Origin: Halobaculum rubrum
Lineage (GTDB): Archaea > Halobacteriota > Halobacteria > Halobacteriales > Haloferacaceae
DNA: 64,000 bases
Assembly (NCBI RefSeq): GCF_019880225.1
Contig: NZ_CP082284.1
Location: forward strand, 2,356,001 to 2,420,000
Direction of reading: 5' to 3'
Shown here: positions 32,361-40,819 of the stretch, piece after piece
Position numbering within the stretch: position 1 is the first letter of the stretch
How the letters are laid out: every line of letters begins with the position of its first letter
The notes under the pieces: generated by a model
The model's input: only the letters and a program-made list of their open reading frames with translations
What the model was told of the DNA's origin: nothing
The model's database searches: none
Translations under genes and position numbers: made by a program

Positions 32361-34686
32361 ATGCCAGCATCTCCTCGGTAATATCCAGATTCCACAATAG
32401 CTCGCCGTCAAACCGTACTGGGAATCTGCCGGACTTCAGGCACTCAAACAGCCTGTCGACCGAAGTAATAATTCTGCTGGTACCCCCAGTTCCGATCCAC
32501 TGTTTCTCTACCCCCATCATGATCGGCTTCGCCATACCACCCAAGCCATGTCGCTTTGTCGGATACCAGTTCGGAGTAACTTGCACTTCTCGTTCTTCCA
32601 AATCGGTTTCTGAGATCTCCAACAGGAATCCAACCCCAGTTGAACACTGACACAACTGCACCAGCGGATCCCCCGCGATACTGTACGCGCTCTCGGCGAA
32701 CGGTCCCGTCCCGACCACGTCGAGCGCGGCGTACAGGGGGAAGCCGGCGTCGAACAGCCGCGCCAGGTCGCGGCCGACCCGGGTCGCCAGCGAGTTCGGC
32801 AGGTCCGTCAGCGACACCACGCCGCCGAGCGCGCCCGCCTCGACCAGTCCCATCCCCTGCTGGTAGGACGTGCAGGCGTTGAGGAGGAACGCGTCGACGC
32901 CCGTCCGTTCGAGGCTCCGGAGGTCGAGGAAGCCGTCCGCACACTCCATGCCGCGCTCGTCGACGTGCCCGACGTAGTGGAAGAAGTCGTGTTCCTCGGC
33001 GAGCAGGTCGCGAAGCTCGTCGCGGGTCAGATCGCGCTCCTCGCGGATGTCGAAGGTGACGTGATCGCGGAAGCCGTACGTGTCGCCCAACTCGTCGATC
33101 ATCGCCTCGTCGTTGCAGACGACGGTGACGCCGATGGTGAGGTCCTCAGCTGGCGTACGATCGAGGCGTCGCCGATACGTCTCGACGGTCGGCTTTGCCG
33201 CCCGCATGGGGAACCCCGGGCCGATCCACGCTTGTGCGATGCTATCGGCCGACTGCGGAGTCACGATCGATTCGGAGTCGTCGAGGGCGTTCTGGGTCGG
33301 ACCGCTGGTCGTCCTCGGAGTGCGCGTCGCGGGGGCTTCGGCGTCGGCGCTCCGCGTCAGCGTCGCGCCGCGGACCGCGTCTCGCGAGGCGCGAACGAAG
33401 TCGTCGAGTTCGGTCACGCCGCCGTCGCTCGTCGCCGTACTCCGTGGCGGCGGCGAACGCACCACCGACAGGTCGGCCGCGAGGAACGGCAGCGCCGAGT
33501 CGTTCTCGGCGGCGGGCACTACGTCCGTCGTGTGGGGCCACTCGAGGCAGTCGAGCGTCGCATCCGGCGGTACGTCGAGGTAGGCGGCGGTCCGCTCGGC
33601 GAGGTCGGCCTCGTACCACTCCGTCCACGGCGGATCGAGACGCTCGGTGAGCACCTCGTGGACGTGAAGGTTCACGTCGTACAGGCCCGCAGCGCAGGCC
33701 CGCGTCGCGCAATCGAGGGTGAAACAGTGCCGCAGGAGATCTTCCAGCTCGGCGGCGAGCGCGTCGGGGTCCCGCGGTAGGTCGTGCCGGTACTCGCCCG
33801 CGCGGAGATACGGCTCTGCGCTCTTCTCGACGGTCGCGGCCAGGTAGAACGCGAGCGGCGTCGCCGAGAACAGCGCGTCGTACTCGAACGGCAGCCCCAG
33901 GGTGACGCCCGTGTCGACGCGCTCGACGAACCGCGGCGTCGCGAACGTCTCGCCGCGCTCGATCAACGGCGGGTGTCCCCGCAGCGTCGGGAACGAACGC
34001 TCCGGGGAGGTGGTCGCCAGCGCCGACCCGAACGTCGAGATCGCCCGTGCGAGCCCCGCCGGCGACTCGGGTACCGTCACGGTCCCCGCCGGCGACGTGC
34101 GCCGCGACCGCGCGCCGAGCAGGATCTTCCCCGTGTCGTCGCGGCGACCGTGGGCGCAGCGTTCGTCGCCGGCGACCCCGGCGCCGACGGCGGAGCTGGA
34201 GTCGCTCCCCGGGATCTCCAGCGAAACCTGCGGGTATCGGTCCTCGTAGGAGACGCGCGCCGGTCCGTCGACGGCGACGTACGTCTTCACGGGGGCCGTC
34301 GACAGCTCGAGGACGTGCGGACCCTGGGGGATCCGGGCGGGCGCTTCCGCCGTCGCGGTGGCGACCAGGGAGTTCTCCGCGTCCCGAACGTACACGTCGG
34401 CCGTACAAAGCGGCGTTATCGACGTGGCCTCGACGGCCCAACAGCCGTCGACGGGCGCGTGAAACCGGTCGGCCGCCGCGAGTCGCGTCGCCGAGGGATG
34501 GGATCCGACAGCAGTACCCGCCGCGGCGACCGGAAGGCGAACCTCCTCGATCGCGTCGACGAGCTCGAAGCGTCCGGGGCTGCGACCCCGTGCCGGGACG
34601 AGTCGAACCGCGGCCGCGTCGGTATCGCCGGCGCCGTCGACGGCGGCATCCGCGCTCGTCGACGGTCCGGAGTCTCGTGTCGTCAT
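32344..34686 (-). CDS. CHAT-domain caspase-like protease
   Basis: A 780-aa protein. The C-terminal half holds a CHAT domain with the His/Cys dyad: H570 and H574 in FFHYVGHVDERGM (one of them catalytic) and C605 in AFLLNACTSYQQGMGL, then GALGGVVSLTDL. CHAT proteases are clan CD peptidases used in bacterial cell-death and defence systems. The N-terminal 450 residues are beta-rich then helical, with no TPR repeats that I can see. It lies 4 nt downstream of its partner gene, so the two are co-transcribed. The last 100 or so codons (32344-about 32660) are near 48% G+C by hand count of one line, against about 73% just upstream. Confidence 0.82.
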   Translation of the reverse strand: MTTRDSGPSTSADAAVDGAGDTDAAAVRLVPARGRSPGRFELVDAIEEVRLPVAAAGTAVGSHPSATRLAAADRFHAPVDGCWAVEATSITPLCTADVYVRDAENSLVATATAEAPARIPQGPHVLELSTAPVKTYVAVDGPARVSYEDRYPQVSLEIPGSDSSSAVGAGVAGDERCAHGRRDDTGKILLGARSRRTSPAGTVTVPESPAGLARAISTFGSALATTSPERSFPTLRGHPPLIERGETFATPRFVERVDTGVTLGLPFEYDALFSATPLAFYLAATVEKSAEPYLRAGEYRHDLPRDPDALAAELEDLLRHCFTLDCATRACAAGLYDVNLHVHEVLTERLDPPWTEWYEADLAERTAAYLDVPPDATLDCLEWPHTTDVVPAAENDSALPFLAADLSVVRSPPPRSTATSDGGVTELDDFVRASRDAVRGATLTRSADAEAPATRTPRTTSGPTQNALDDSESIVTPQSADSIAQAWIGPGFPMRAAKPTVETYRRRLDRTPAEDLTIGVTVVCNDEAMIDELGDTYGFRDHVTFDIREERDLTRDELRDLLAEEHDFFHYVGHVDERGMECADGFLDLRSLERTGVDAFLLNACTSYQQGMGLVEAGALGGVVSLTDLPNSLATRVGRDLARLFDAGFPLYAALDVVGTGPFAESAYSIAGDPLVQLCQCSTGVGFLLEISETDLEEREVQVTPNWYPTKRHGLGGMAKPIMMGVEKQWIGTGGTSRIITSVDRLFECLKSGRFPVRFDGELLWNLDITEEMLASTDQT

Positions 34687-34690
34687 ACGG

Positions 34691-35533
34691 TCACCGAAGG
34701 GCGTTCCATTCTGTCGTTCCCCAGCCGATGATGTGCCATCGTTCCTCTGGAACGGACGCCGTTTCGCGACGCCGAAGCTCGACGATCACGTCGAGTTCGT
34801 CGTCGAGCAACTCGACGAACTCGGCGACAACGGGGTCCGAACGGGGCTCCCCGCTGACGGGGCGAGGGAGATGAAAGTGTGCCATGCCGCCGCGGTCGCG
34901 TGTGGTCCGCGACACCTCGCGCAACAGCGACCCCGTCGCGTCGCCCCCCAGCGTCGCACTGAGCATGTCGATCCGGTAGACGCCGACGCGAAGCCCCAGC
35001 CGGTCGGAACGATCCCCGTCGACATCGGCGATGGCGTCCAGCACCGCGGTTCGGATGGCCCCCGGGTCCCCGACCGCCGTCGGGCCGGCGTCCTCGTCGA
35101 CGCCCCCGTCGAGGTCCAGCCGATCCGGCCCGGCGTCGGAGTCGCCGGCCGTTCCCGTCGTGCCGGCCGCTTCGGAGGCCGAGTCGAACCCGCTCGAGGC
35201 GCTCACGTCCGTTCCGGATGCGGCGGCCGGATCCCGGACCGCCCCGTCGAGGCGGACGACCGCGGCGTCGTCGTTCGCGGCGTCGACGCCGTCGGGAAGC
35301 CACGCGTTCGGTGCCTCCGTTGCGCCCGTCGTGAGCGCGAGCACTCGCCGGCGCCGCCGGTGCGGCGCGCCGAAATACCGCGACGACGCGACGCGGTAGG
35401 CCTCGTCGGAGACGTCCCCGGTGACGAGCACGCAACACCCGTCGTCGAGCTCGGCCAGCGCCGCCGAGAGCGGCCGATCGGACCTCCGGCCGATCGGCCC
35501 GTCGGCGTCGGGTCCGTCCGTCGTGCCGGTCAT
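34691..35533 (-). CDS. Partner protein of the CHAT protease (DUF7504-like)
   Basis: A 280-aa protein. The ends are conserved-looking: RPLSAALAELDDGCCVLVTG near residue 20, then RVGVYRIDMLSATLGG, GMAHFHLPRP and a final ERWHIIGWGTTEWNALR. The central part (about 85-165) is an Asp/Gly/Ser low-complexity stretch. The secondary structure resembles a decayed RecA/KaiC-like fold without a Walker A motif, which is how I remember the haloarchaeal DUF7504 family. It probably acts with the CHAT protease encoded 4 nt downstream. The ATG at 35533 is preceded by GGCGAAGGT and a TATA box. Confidence 0.72.
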   Translation of the reverse strand: MTGTTDGPDADGPIGRRSDRPLSAALAELDDGCCVLVTGDVSDEAYRVASSRYFGAPHRRRRRVLALTTGATEAPNAWLPDGVDAANDDAAVVRLDGAVRDPAAASGTDVSASSGFDSASEAAGTTGTAGDSDAGPDRLDLDGGVDEDAGPTAVGDPGAIRTAVLDAIADVDGDRSDRLGLRVGVYRIDMLSATLGGDATGSLLREVSRTTRDRGGMAHFHLPRPVSGEPRSDPVVAEFVELLDDELDVIVELRRRETASVPEERWHIIGWGTTEWNALR

Positions 35534-35545
35534 ACCTTCGCCATT

Positions 35546-35557
35546 CCCCCCGGGGGG
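35546..35557. promoter_or_regulatory. CCCCCCGGGGGG palindrome in the CHAT operon promoter
   Basis: A perfect 12-bp palindrome 13-24 nt upstream of the first gene of the CHAT operon. It lies between the GTATTTTTGT box (35558-35567, minus strand) and the start codon. A protein bound here would block initiation. Chance occurrence is possible in GC-rich DNA, but exact 6+6 runs are uncommon. Confidence 0.4.
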
Positions 35558-35567
35558 ACAAAAATAC
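35558..35567 (-). promoter_or_regulatory. Predicted TATA box of the CHAT operon
   Basis: GTATTTTTGT on the minus strand, 25-34 nt before the ATG at 35533, the position expected for a leaderless promoter. Confidence 0.45.
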
Positions 35568-35599
35568 CCGTCCACGCACGTGCCTCACCCGACGGAGCG

Positions 35600-36217
35600 T
35601 CACCGGATATCCGACCAGGCGCCCCAGAAGCGCTGGACCGCGGTGAAATGGCCGACGACTGCGAACACGACGAGCAGCAGGGCGACCGCACCCAGGCCCG
35701 CGACGAGCGGTCCCGGGACCGCCGCGGCGACGACGCCGACGACGCCGACGAGCGCGAGCCGGTCCGCACGACCCAACAGCCCCCCGTACTCGCGGCCGAT
35801 ACCGACGGCCTGGATCTGCGTGCCGAGATACGAGGTCATCAACACGCCCGTCACCGCCGCGAGGCCGAGTCCGTAGCGGCCGATCCCGGCCGCGAGTCCC
35901 ACGAGCAGCGCGATGTCCGCGTAGCGGTCGAGCACGTGGTCCAGCAGGTCGCCGCCGGAGGAGTCGGTGCCCTGTGCCCGTGCGAGCGCGCCGTCAACGA
36001 GATCGAGCCAGCCGTTCGCGAACACGAGCGCCGACCCGGCGACGTACGACAGCGGCGCCTCCGAGGGGGGTGCGAGGCCGAACGCGACCCCCCCGGCGAC
36101 CGCACACGCGAACGCGAGCACGCTTACGCCGTCAGGCGAGAGCCCGAGCGCGTCGGCCGCACGGACGAACGGCGACAGCCCCTTCTCCGCCAGCGGTCGG
36201 AACTGATCCAGCGTCAT
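35600..36217 (-). CDS. CDP-alcohol phosphatidyltransferase family membrane protein
   Basis: A 205-aa integral membrane enzyme with the diagnostic motif DGALARAQG followed by GGDLLDHVLDRYAD (D-G-x2-A-R-x8-G-x3-D-x3-D), about residues 75-97, and roughly six membrane helices. It transfers an alcohol phosphate onto CDP-archaeol-type lipids; archaetidylinositol phosphate synthase or a similar head-group enzyme is likely. Its ATG overlaps the stop of the adenylate-kinase-like gene (ATGA), so it is the third gene of the hisC operon. Confidence 0.88.
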   Translation of the reverse strand: MTLDQFRPLAEKGLSPFVRAADALGLSPDGVSVLAFACAVAGGVAFGLAPPSEAPLSYVAGSALVFANGWLDLVDGALARAQGTDSSGGDLLDHVLDRYADIALLVGLAAGIGRYGLGLAAVTGVLMTSYLGTQIQAVGIGREYGGLLGRADRLALVGVVGVVAAAVPGPLVAGLGAVALLLVVFAVVGHFTAVQRFWGAWSDIR

Positions 36218-36822
36218 CGGTACTCCAGGAAGTCGACCTCGCCGGCCGAGGGCTCGCGGTCACCGTCGAGCACCCGCCCGAGTTCGGTCGCGACCTCGTC
36301 GGGGTCGCGGTCGGTCGTCTCGATCTCGTACACCCGGTCCTCGCCGAACCGTTCGACCGCCTCGCCGAGAATCACGTCGAGCGCCTCGCTCTCGCGGTTC
36401 TCCCGGGCGCTCGCCTCGCTTTCCCCGCGCTCGACGAGCCGTCGTTCGAGCACGTCGGGGCGGCACCGCAACACCGCGACGCGGTCGGCGTCGAGATAAT
36501 GGGCCAGGTGGGAGTCGACGACGCCCGTCCACTCGCCGAGGTGCTCGGCGACGGCGTCGAGGTCGGCGACGAGCGAGTCGCGCTCCTCGTCGCGGTCGGT
36601 GTACAGCCCCTCCTCGCGGATCAGGTCGTTGAGGTGGACGATCGGAAGGCCGTATTTCTCGGCGAGCAGGTCCGTCGCCGTCGTCTTGCCCGTCCCGGGC
36701 GTGCCCGTGACGACGAGGCGGTCGACGGGACCACCGCCGTCGACGCCGATATCGCCGTCGGTGGACGTCGCGCCGACCGCATCCTCGCCGTCCGGCTCCG
36801 TCGCGTCGGCGCCGTCGGTCAC
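36214..36822 (-). CDS. Adenylate kinase-like NMP kinase (archaeal Fap7-type)
   Basis: A 202-aa P-loop protein. The Walker A motif is G40-TPGTGKTT, then IVHLNDLIREEGLY and GVVDSHLAHYL, with the HxH-like pattern of the Fap7/AK6 group of atypical adenylate kinases; Fap7 homologues help process the small ribosomal subunit. The first 32 residues are an acidic extension not usual in the family. The only available start is GTG at 36822, which overlaps the hisC stop (GTGA). Its own stop overlaps the next start (ATGA), so translation is probably coupled. Confidence 0.85.
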   Translation of the reverse strand: MTDGADATEPDGEDAVGATSTDGDIGVDGGGPVDRLVVTGTPGTGKTTATDLLAEKYGLPIVHLNDLIREEGLYTDRDEERDSLVADLDAVAEHLGEWTGVVDSHLAHYLDADRVAVLRCRPDVLERRLVERGESEASARENRESEALDVILGEAVERFGEDRVYEIETTDRDPDEVATELGRVLDGDREPSAGEVDFLEYR

Positions 36823-37913
36823 GCTTCGACCCCGGGCTCCAGGTCCGCGAGCACCTCGTTCAGCGTCGCGACCGCCTCGCGCGTGTCCTCTTCGGTTCCA
36901 CAGGAGACCCGGACGCACTCTGGGAGCCCGAACGAGCCGGTGTCGCGGACGATGACGCCCCGCTCCCGTGCGCGCTCGGCGACGGCGCTCCCGTCGCCCA
37001 CCTCCGCGAGGACGAAGTTGCCGGCGCTCTCGAACGTGGGCGCGTCCAACTCGTCGGCGATGTACTCGCGAGCCCACTTCGCCGACTCGACGCTTTTCTC
37101 GACGTGCTCGTCATCGTCGAGCGCCGCGAGCGCGGCGTCCAGCGCGACGGCGTTGGCCGCGAACGGCGTGTTCACGCGGGCGTACGCGTCGGCCCACGCC
37201 TCCGGGACGAGCGCGTATCCGATCCGCAGCCCCGCGAGCCCGTACGCCTTCGAGAAGGTGCGCGTGACCGCGACGTTCTCGTACTCGTCGAGGAGGCCCG
37301 CCGCGGAGGGCGCCTCGGTGTACTCGCCGTACGCCTCGTCGGCGACGACGAGCGTCTCCTCGTCGACAGCCTCCAGCAGCGCGACGAGTTCCTCCCGCGG
37401 AAGCTCGGTGCCGGCGGGGTTGTGCGGGGTCGTCACGTAGACGATCCGCTCCCCGTCGTAGGCGTCGAGGACCGCGTCGGCGGTCTGCGCGAACCCGTCC
37501 GCCTTCCGGAGCGGGTACGTCGAGACCTCGCCGTGATGATAGCGGGCGCTCATCGGGTAGTACGCGAACCCCGGCTCCGGAACGAGCACCCGGTCGCCCG
37601 GCGAGAGCATCGCCCGCGCGAGGTAATCCAGCGCCCCGTCGGCGCCCGGGCTCACCCACACCTGCTCGGGGGCGAGGTCCCACGTCTCGGCCAGCGCCTC
37701 GGTGAGGTCCGCGTGGGCGGCCTTCGGGTAGACGTGAGCGGACTCTGCGGCCTCCCTCGCGGCCGCGACGGCCCTCGGCGAGGGGCCGAACGGGTTCTCG
37801 TTCGAGGAGAGTTTCACCAGTTCCGCCGGGTCGAGCCCGAGATCGCGGGCCACCTCCTCGACGCCGCGGCCGGGGACGTACGGCGCGTTCGCCGAGAGGT
37901 CGCGCGTGTTCAT
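36819..37913 (-). CDS. hisC: Histidinol-phosphate aminotransferase
   Basis: A 364-aa PLP-dependent class I/II aminotransferase of histidine synthesis. It shows KLSSNENPFGPSPRAV, the VSPGADGALDYLARA cofactor segment, TPHNPAGTELPREEL, VVADEAYGEY and the PLP lysine in RTFSKAYGLAGLRIGYAL. A late RVSCGTEEDTREAV binds the substrate carboxylate. First gene of an operon with the AK-like and CDP-alcohol transferase genes. A TTCTTAAG box 23-30 nt upstream of the ATG indicates a leaderless start. Close relatives acting on aromatic amino acids are an alternative. Confidence 0.92.
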   Translation of the reverse strand: MNTRDLSANAPYVPGRGVEEVARDLGLDPAELVKLSSNENPFGPSPRAVAAAREAAESAHVYPKAAHADLTEALAETWDLAPEQVWVSPGADGALDYLARAMLSPGDRVLVPEPGFAYYPMSARYHHGEVSTYPLRKADGFAQTADAVLDAYDGERIVYVTTPHNPAGTELPREELVALLEAVDEETLVVADEAYGEYTEAPSAAGLLDEYENVAVTRTFSKAYGLAGLRIGYALVPEAWADAYARVNTPFAANAVALDAALAALDDDEHVEKSVESAKWAREYIADELDAPTFESAGNFVLAEVGDGSAVAERARERGVIVRDTGSFGLPECVRVSCGTEEDTREAVATLNEVLADLEPGVEA

Positions 37914-37935
37914 GCGCGAGAGAAGTGGTGGACGC

Positions 37936-37943
37936 TTCTTAAG
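37936..37943 (-). promoter_or_regulatory. Predicted TATA box of the hisC operon
   Basis: CTTAAGAA on the minus strand lies 23-30 nt upstream of the hisC ATG at 37913, which fits a leaderless promoter for all three overlapping genes. Confidence 0.45.
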
Positions 37944-38039
37944 CGTGCTCACACCGGGCGGCTCGCGGTCGAGTTCCGGCGACGGGATCGACCGCCCGAC
38001 GGCCCAGGATTCACCATCGTGCGGTCCCTTCCGGAGACG

Positions 38040-38801
38040 ATGACGGACACGAACCCGACGGCCCGCCGATCCGCGGCGGTGCGCGCGCTCGTCGACCGCG
38101 ACCCCGCCCGCGCGGGCGACCTGTACACGGTTGTCGGGCGCGGCGCCCTCGCCGGCCTCGAGGCGGAAGCGGCCGACCGCGAGGTACTGGGGGCCGACGC
38201 GACGTACGGCGGGTACGGGATCCGATACCTCCTCCTCGCGACGTTCGCGTACCGCGCCGCCGGGGTCGACCGCCGCGCCGGCCTGCGCGCCCGTGAGGGC
38301 AGCGCGGTCGCGGCCGACTACGCGAGCCGCTTCGACTCCGACGCCGAGCGCGCGTGTTGTTTCGAGGCGATGGGTGATCTCGGCGCCGCCGGCGGCATCG
38401 ACAATAACGGCGCGGACGCGTACGACCGGGCTGTCGATCTGTACCGCGACGCTGCGGACCCCGATCCGCTCTCGCGGGCGACCGAGCCGCTGTTCGAGGC
38501 CGTCCGTTTGGGGGCCCAGCAGGCCGCCCGGAACACGCCTCACGCCTTCGACTGGGACGACCTTCACGGGTCGGACCCGAGCTCCGGCGACTACCTCGCC
38601 CGCCGCCCCCGGATCAAGCGCTCCCGGATGCCGACGGTCGCCGAGACGGTCTCGGAGACCGGCTTCCTCGCGCCGCCGCGGGGCACGACCGAGCACAACA
38701 ACGCGACCTACGTCTGTCCCGAGTGCGGGCGGTCGGAGGTGAACTGGATCGCGGGCATCGAGGTGTGTCTCGACTGCGACGTGCGAATGCGCGGAAAGTA
38801 G
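38040..38801 (+). CDS. Haloarchaeal protein with C-terminal zinc ribbon, unknown function
   Basis: A 253-aa protein. The first 190 residues are helical and Ala/Asp/Arg-rich (RDPARAGDLYTVVGRGALAG; CCFEAMGDLGAAGGIDNNGA), reminiscent of TPR-like packing but without clear repeats. Residues about 228-250 form a zinc ribbon (YVCPECGRSEVNWIAGIEVC, then LDC). Such ribbons are common in nucleic-acid or protein-binding haloarchaeal proteins. Function not recognised. An in-frame GTG 24 nt upstream is an alternative start. Divergent from the hisC operon. Confidence 0.7.
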   Translation: MTDTNPTARRSAAVRALVDRDPARAGDLYTVVGRGALAGLEAEAADREVLGADATYGGYGIRYLLLATFAYRAAGVDRRAGLRAREGSAVAADYASRFDSDAERACCFEAMGDLGAAGGIDNNGADAYDRAVDLYRDAADPDPLSRATEPLFEAVRLGAQQAARNTPHAFDWDDLHGSDPSSGDYLARRPRIKRSRMPTVAETVSETGFLAPPRGTTEHNNATYVCPECGRSEVNWIAGIEVCLDCDVRMRGK

Positions 38802-38807
38802 GCGTCG

Positions 38808-39179
38808 CTATCGGCCGAGCGCGCGTCGAAGACGGCCGAGAATTCCGTCGCCCGTCTCAGGGCCGCCGCCGAACAGTTCTCGTTCCACCGCGTCGAGCTC
38901 GCCATCGCCGAAGCGGTCGTCCGCCCGGGCCTCGACCAGCCAGTCGCGCCACTCCTCGTCGCTGCGAACGCCGCGCGACTCGGGCCCCCACTGCTCGCGG
39001 AGCGCCGCCCGGTCCTCGAACGGCACGTCCATGTCGCCGCCGCCCCACACCAGCGGCGAGAGCGCGAACGCGTACTCCGCGTGATCGAGGGGACGAAACC
39101 GGTACGGGTAGCCGTTGAAGTCGAACACCTCGTCGGTCCCGACTGTCTCGCCCGTCGGAAGTTCGAGCGTCACGTCCAT
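38808..39179 (-). CDS. Small haloarchaeal protein, unknown function
   Basis: A 123-aa protein (MDVTLELPTGETVGTDEV) with an acidic, aromatic middle (DFNGYPYRFRPLDHAEYAFAL, written here in part) and an Arg-rich end (ILGRLRRALGR). There are no cysteines, membrane segments or known motifs. It is convergent with the zinc-ribbon gene (6-nt gap) and lies 36 nt downstream of hflX in the same direction, so it may be co-transcribed with it. Confidence 0.6.
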   Translation of the reverse strand: MDVTLELPTGETVGTDEVFDFNGYPYRFRPLDHAEYAFALSPLVWGGGDMDVPFEDRAALREQWGPESRGVRSDEEWRDWLVEARADDRFGDGELDAVERELFGGGPETGDGILGRLRRALGR

Positions 39180-39215
39180 ATCGGCAGAAGGTGTTCCACG
39201 GGGATGTGCCTTCGG

Positions 39216-40580
39216 CTACCCGTCCTTGCTGTCTGTCCGGACATCTGCCGGCCGAAGGTCGGCTGCCCGACGCTCCGCCTCGTCGACGACGGACGGCTTG
39301 CCCGCGAACCTGACCTCGATCGACTCGGGCCCGTACGTCACGTCGGCGTCGCCGCGCTCGTGGAGCCACGAGACGAACGCCTGCGACTCCCCCGAGGGCG
39401 GCAGCTCGAACGTCGCCGTCGAACCCGGGAGCGACGCGACTACCGCGTCGCGGAGGTCGTCGATCCCCGTCCCGTCGAGCGCGCTGATCGCCACGGGTTC
39501 GCGGGTCTCCACGCCGGATTCGGCGAGCACGTCAGCGACGATCCCGAGCGCGGCCTCTCGACCTGCAGCGTCCAGCCGGTCTACCTTGTTCATCACGGGG
39601 ATCACGGGGCCCGTCGCGTCGGCCGCGAGCACCTCCACGGTCGTCTCGACGCGCCGGCGGAGGCGGTCCTCGTCGGCGCCGGCGTCGACCACCGCGAGCA
39701 CGGCGTCGGCGGCGCCGACCTCGTCGAGCGTCGCCGAGAACGAGCGCACGAGGTCGTGCGGGAGGTCCGCCACCAGTCCGACCGTGTCGGTGAGCAGTAC
39801 CCGGCGTCCCTCCAGCGTCGCCCGCCGCGTCGTCGTCTCCAGCGTCTCGAAGAGGCGGTCCTCGACCGTCACCGACTCCGCGAGGTCGTCGTTCAGGTTC
39901 TCGTCGCCGAACGCGTCGTCGCCCGAGGTGCCCGAGGACTCCGCGTCGACGTCGTCCGCCAGCCGGCGCAGCAGCGTCGACTTCCCCGCGTTCGTGTAGC
40001 CCGCGAGCGCGACCAAGTCGAACCCCTCCGCGCGTCGTCGCGCCCGGCGGGCGGCGGCCGCGTCGGTCAGCTCGTCCAGCTTCGCCTCCATCGCGTCGAT
40101 ACGCTTCTCCATGTCGAGGACGGGCGATCCCTTCTCGGTCGCCGCGTTCAACAGCGATTCCTCGGTCGCGCGGCGCACCCGGGGAAGCTCGTACCGGAGC
40201 GTCGCCAGATCCACCTGCGTTGTCGCGGCCGTCGATCCGGCGCCATCGGCGAATATCTCTAGGACCAGCCGGTAGCGATCCGTCAGCGTCGTCCCGGCCG
40301 GGAACAGCTCCAACAGGTCGGTGTACTGCCCCGGCGAGAGCTCGCCGTCGAAGACGACCGCATCGGCGTCCGCTTCGGCGACGGCAGTCGCCAGCTCCCG
40401 CGCCTTCCCGCCGCCGAGGTTGTACCGCAAGTCCTCCGCGCGCCGCTGGGTTACTTCGCCGACTACGTCGTAGCCCGCAGCCTCCGCGAGGCGCCGGATC
40501 TCCGTCGTGTCGGGTGTCTCGTCCGCGTCGCGGGCGGCGACGACCGCGCGCCCGCCGTCGAGTCTGTCTCGTACGTTCAC
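39216..40580 (-). CDS. hflX: HflX-type GTPase
   Basis: A 454-aa ribosome-associated GTPase. The N-terminal HflX domain (DLRYNLGGGKARELA, FDGELSPGQYTDL) leads into a coiled linker (DMEKRIDAMEAKLDEL) and a G domain: G1 GYTNAGKST near residue 200, G3 DTVGLVADLP, G4 NKVD. Between G1 and G3 is an acidic insert (SSGTSGDDAFGDENLNDD). HflX splits stalled or hibernating ribosomes in bacteria. The ATG at 40580 (MNVRDRLDGGRAVVA) is the natural start. Confidence 0.94.
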   Translation of the reverse strand: MNVRDRLDGGRAVVAARDADETPDTTEIRRLAEAAGYDVVGEVTQRRAEDLRYNLGGGKARELATAVAEADADAVVFDGELSPGQYTDLLELFPAGTTLTDRYRLVLEIFADGAGSTAATTQVDLATLRYELPRVRRATEESLLNAATEKGSPVLDMEKRIDAMEAKLDELTDAAAARRARRRAEGFDLVALAGYTNAGKSTLLRRLADDVDAESSGTSGDDAFGDENLNDDLAESVTVEDRLFETLETTTRRATLEGRRVLLTDTVGLVADLPHDLVRSFSATLDEVGAADAVLAVVDAGADEDRLRRRVETTVEVLAADATGPVIPVMNKVDRLDAAGREAALGIVADVLAESGVETREPVAISALDGTGIDDLRDAVVASLPGSTATFELPPSGESQAFVSWLHERGDADVTYGPESIEVRFAGKPSVVDEAERRAADLRPADVRTDSKDG

Positions 40581-40819
40581 TGTGTGTCGTGACCGCGCGC
40601 CGGTCGCCGTCGGGAGGGGAGTCCCGACGGGTCCAACCCGCGGTCGCTCGTTCCATCGGCCGTCCGTCCCAGGGGTGCCGTCACCCCTGCCGTGCCGACC
40701 GACGCGTCCTCGCCGACGCGTCGGTCAGCGGGACGAGGAAGAGGTCTCCATCGAGTCACTGTTAGTGGGACGCGACAAGAGGCTTGCTCCGGTGTGGTAT
40801 CTACTGACGTGCTAGAAAC

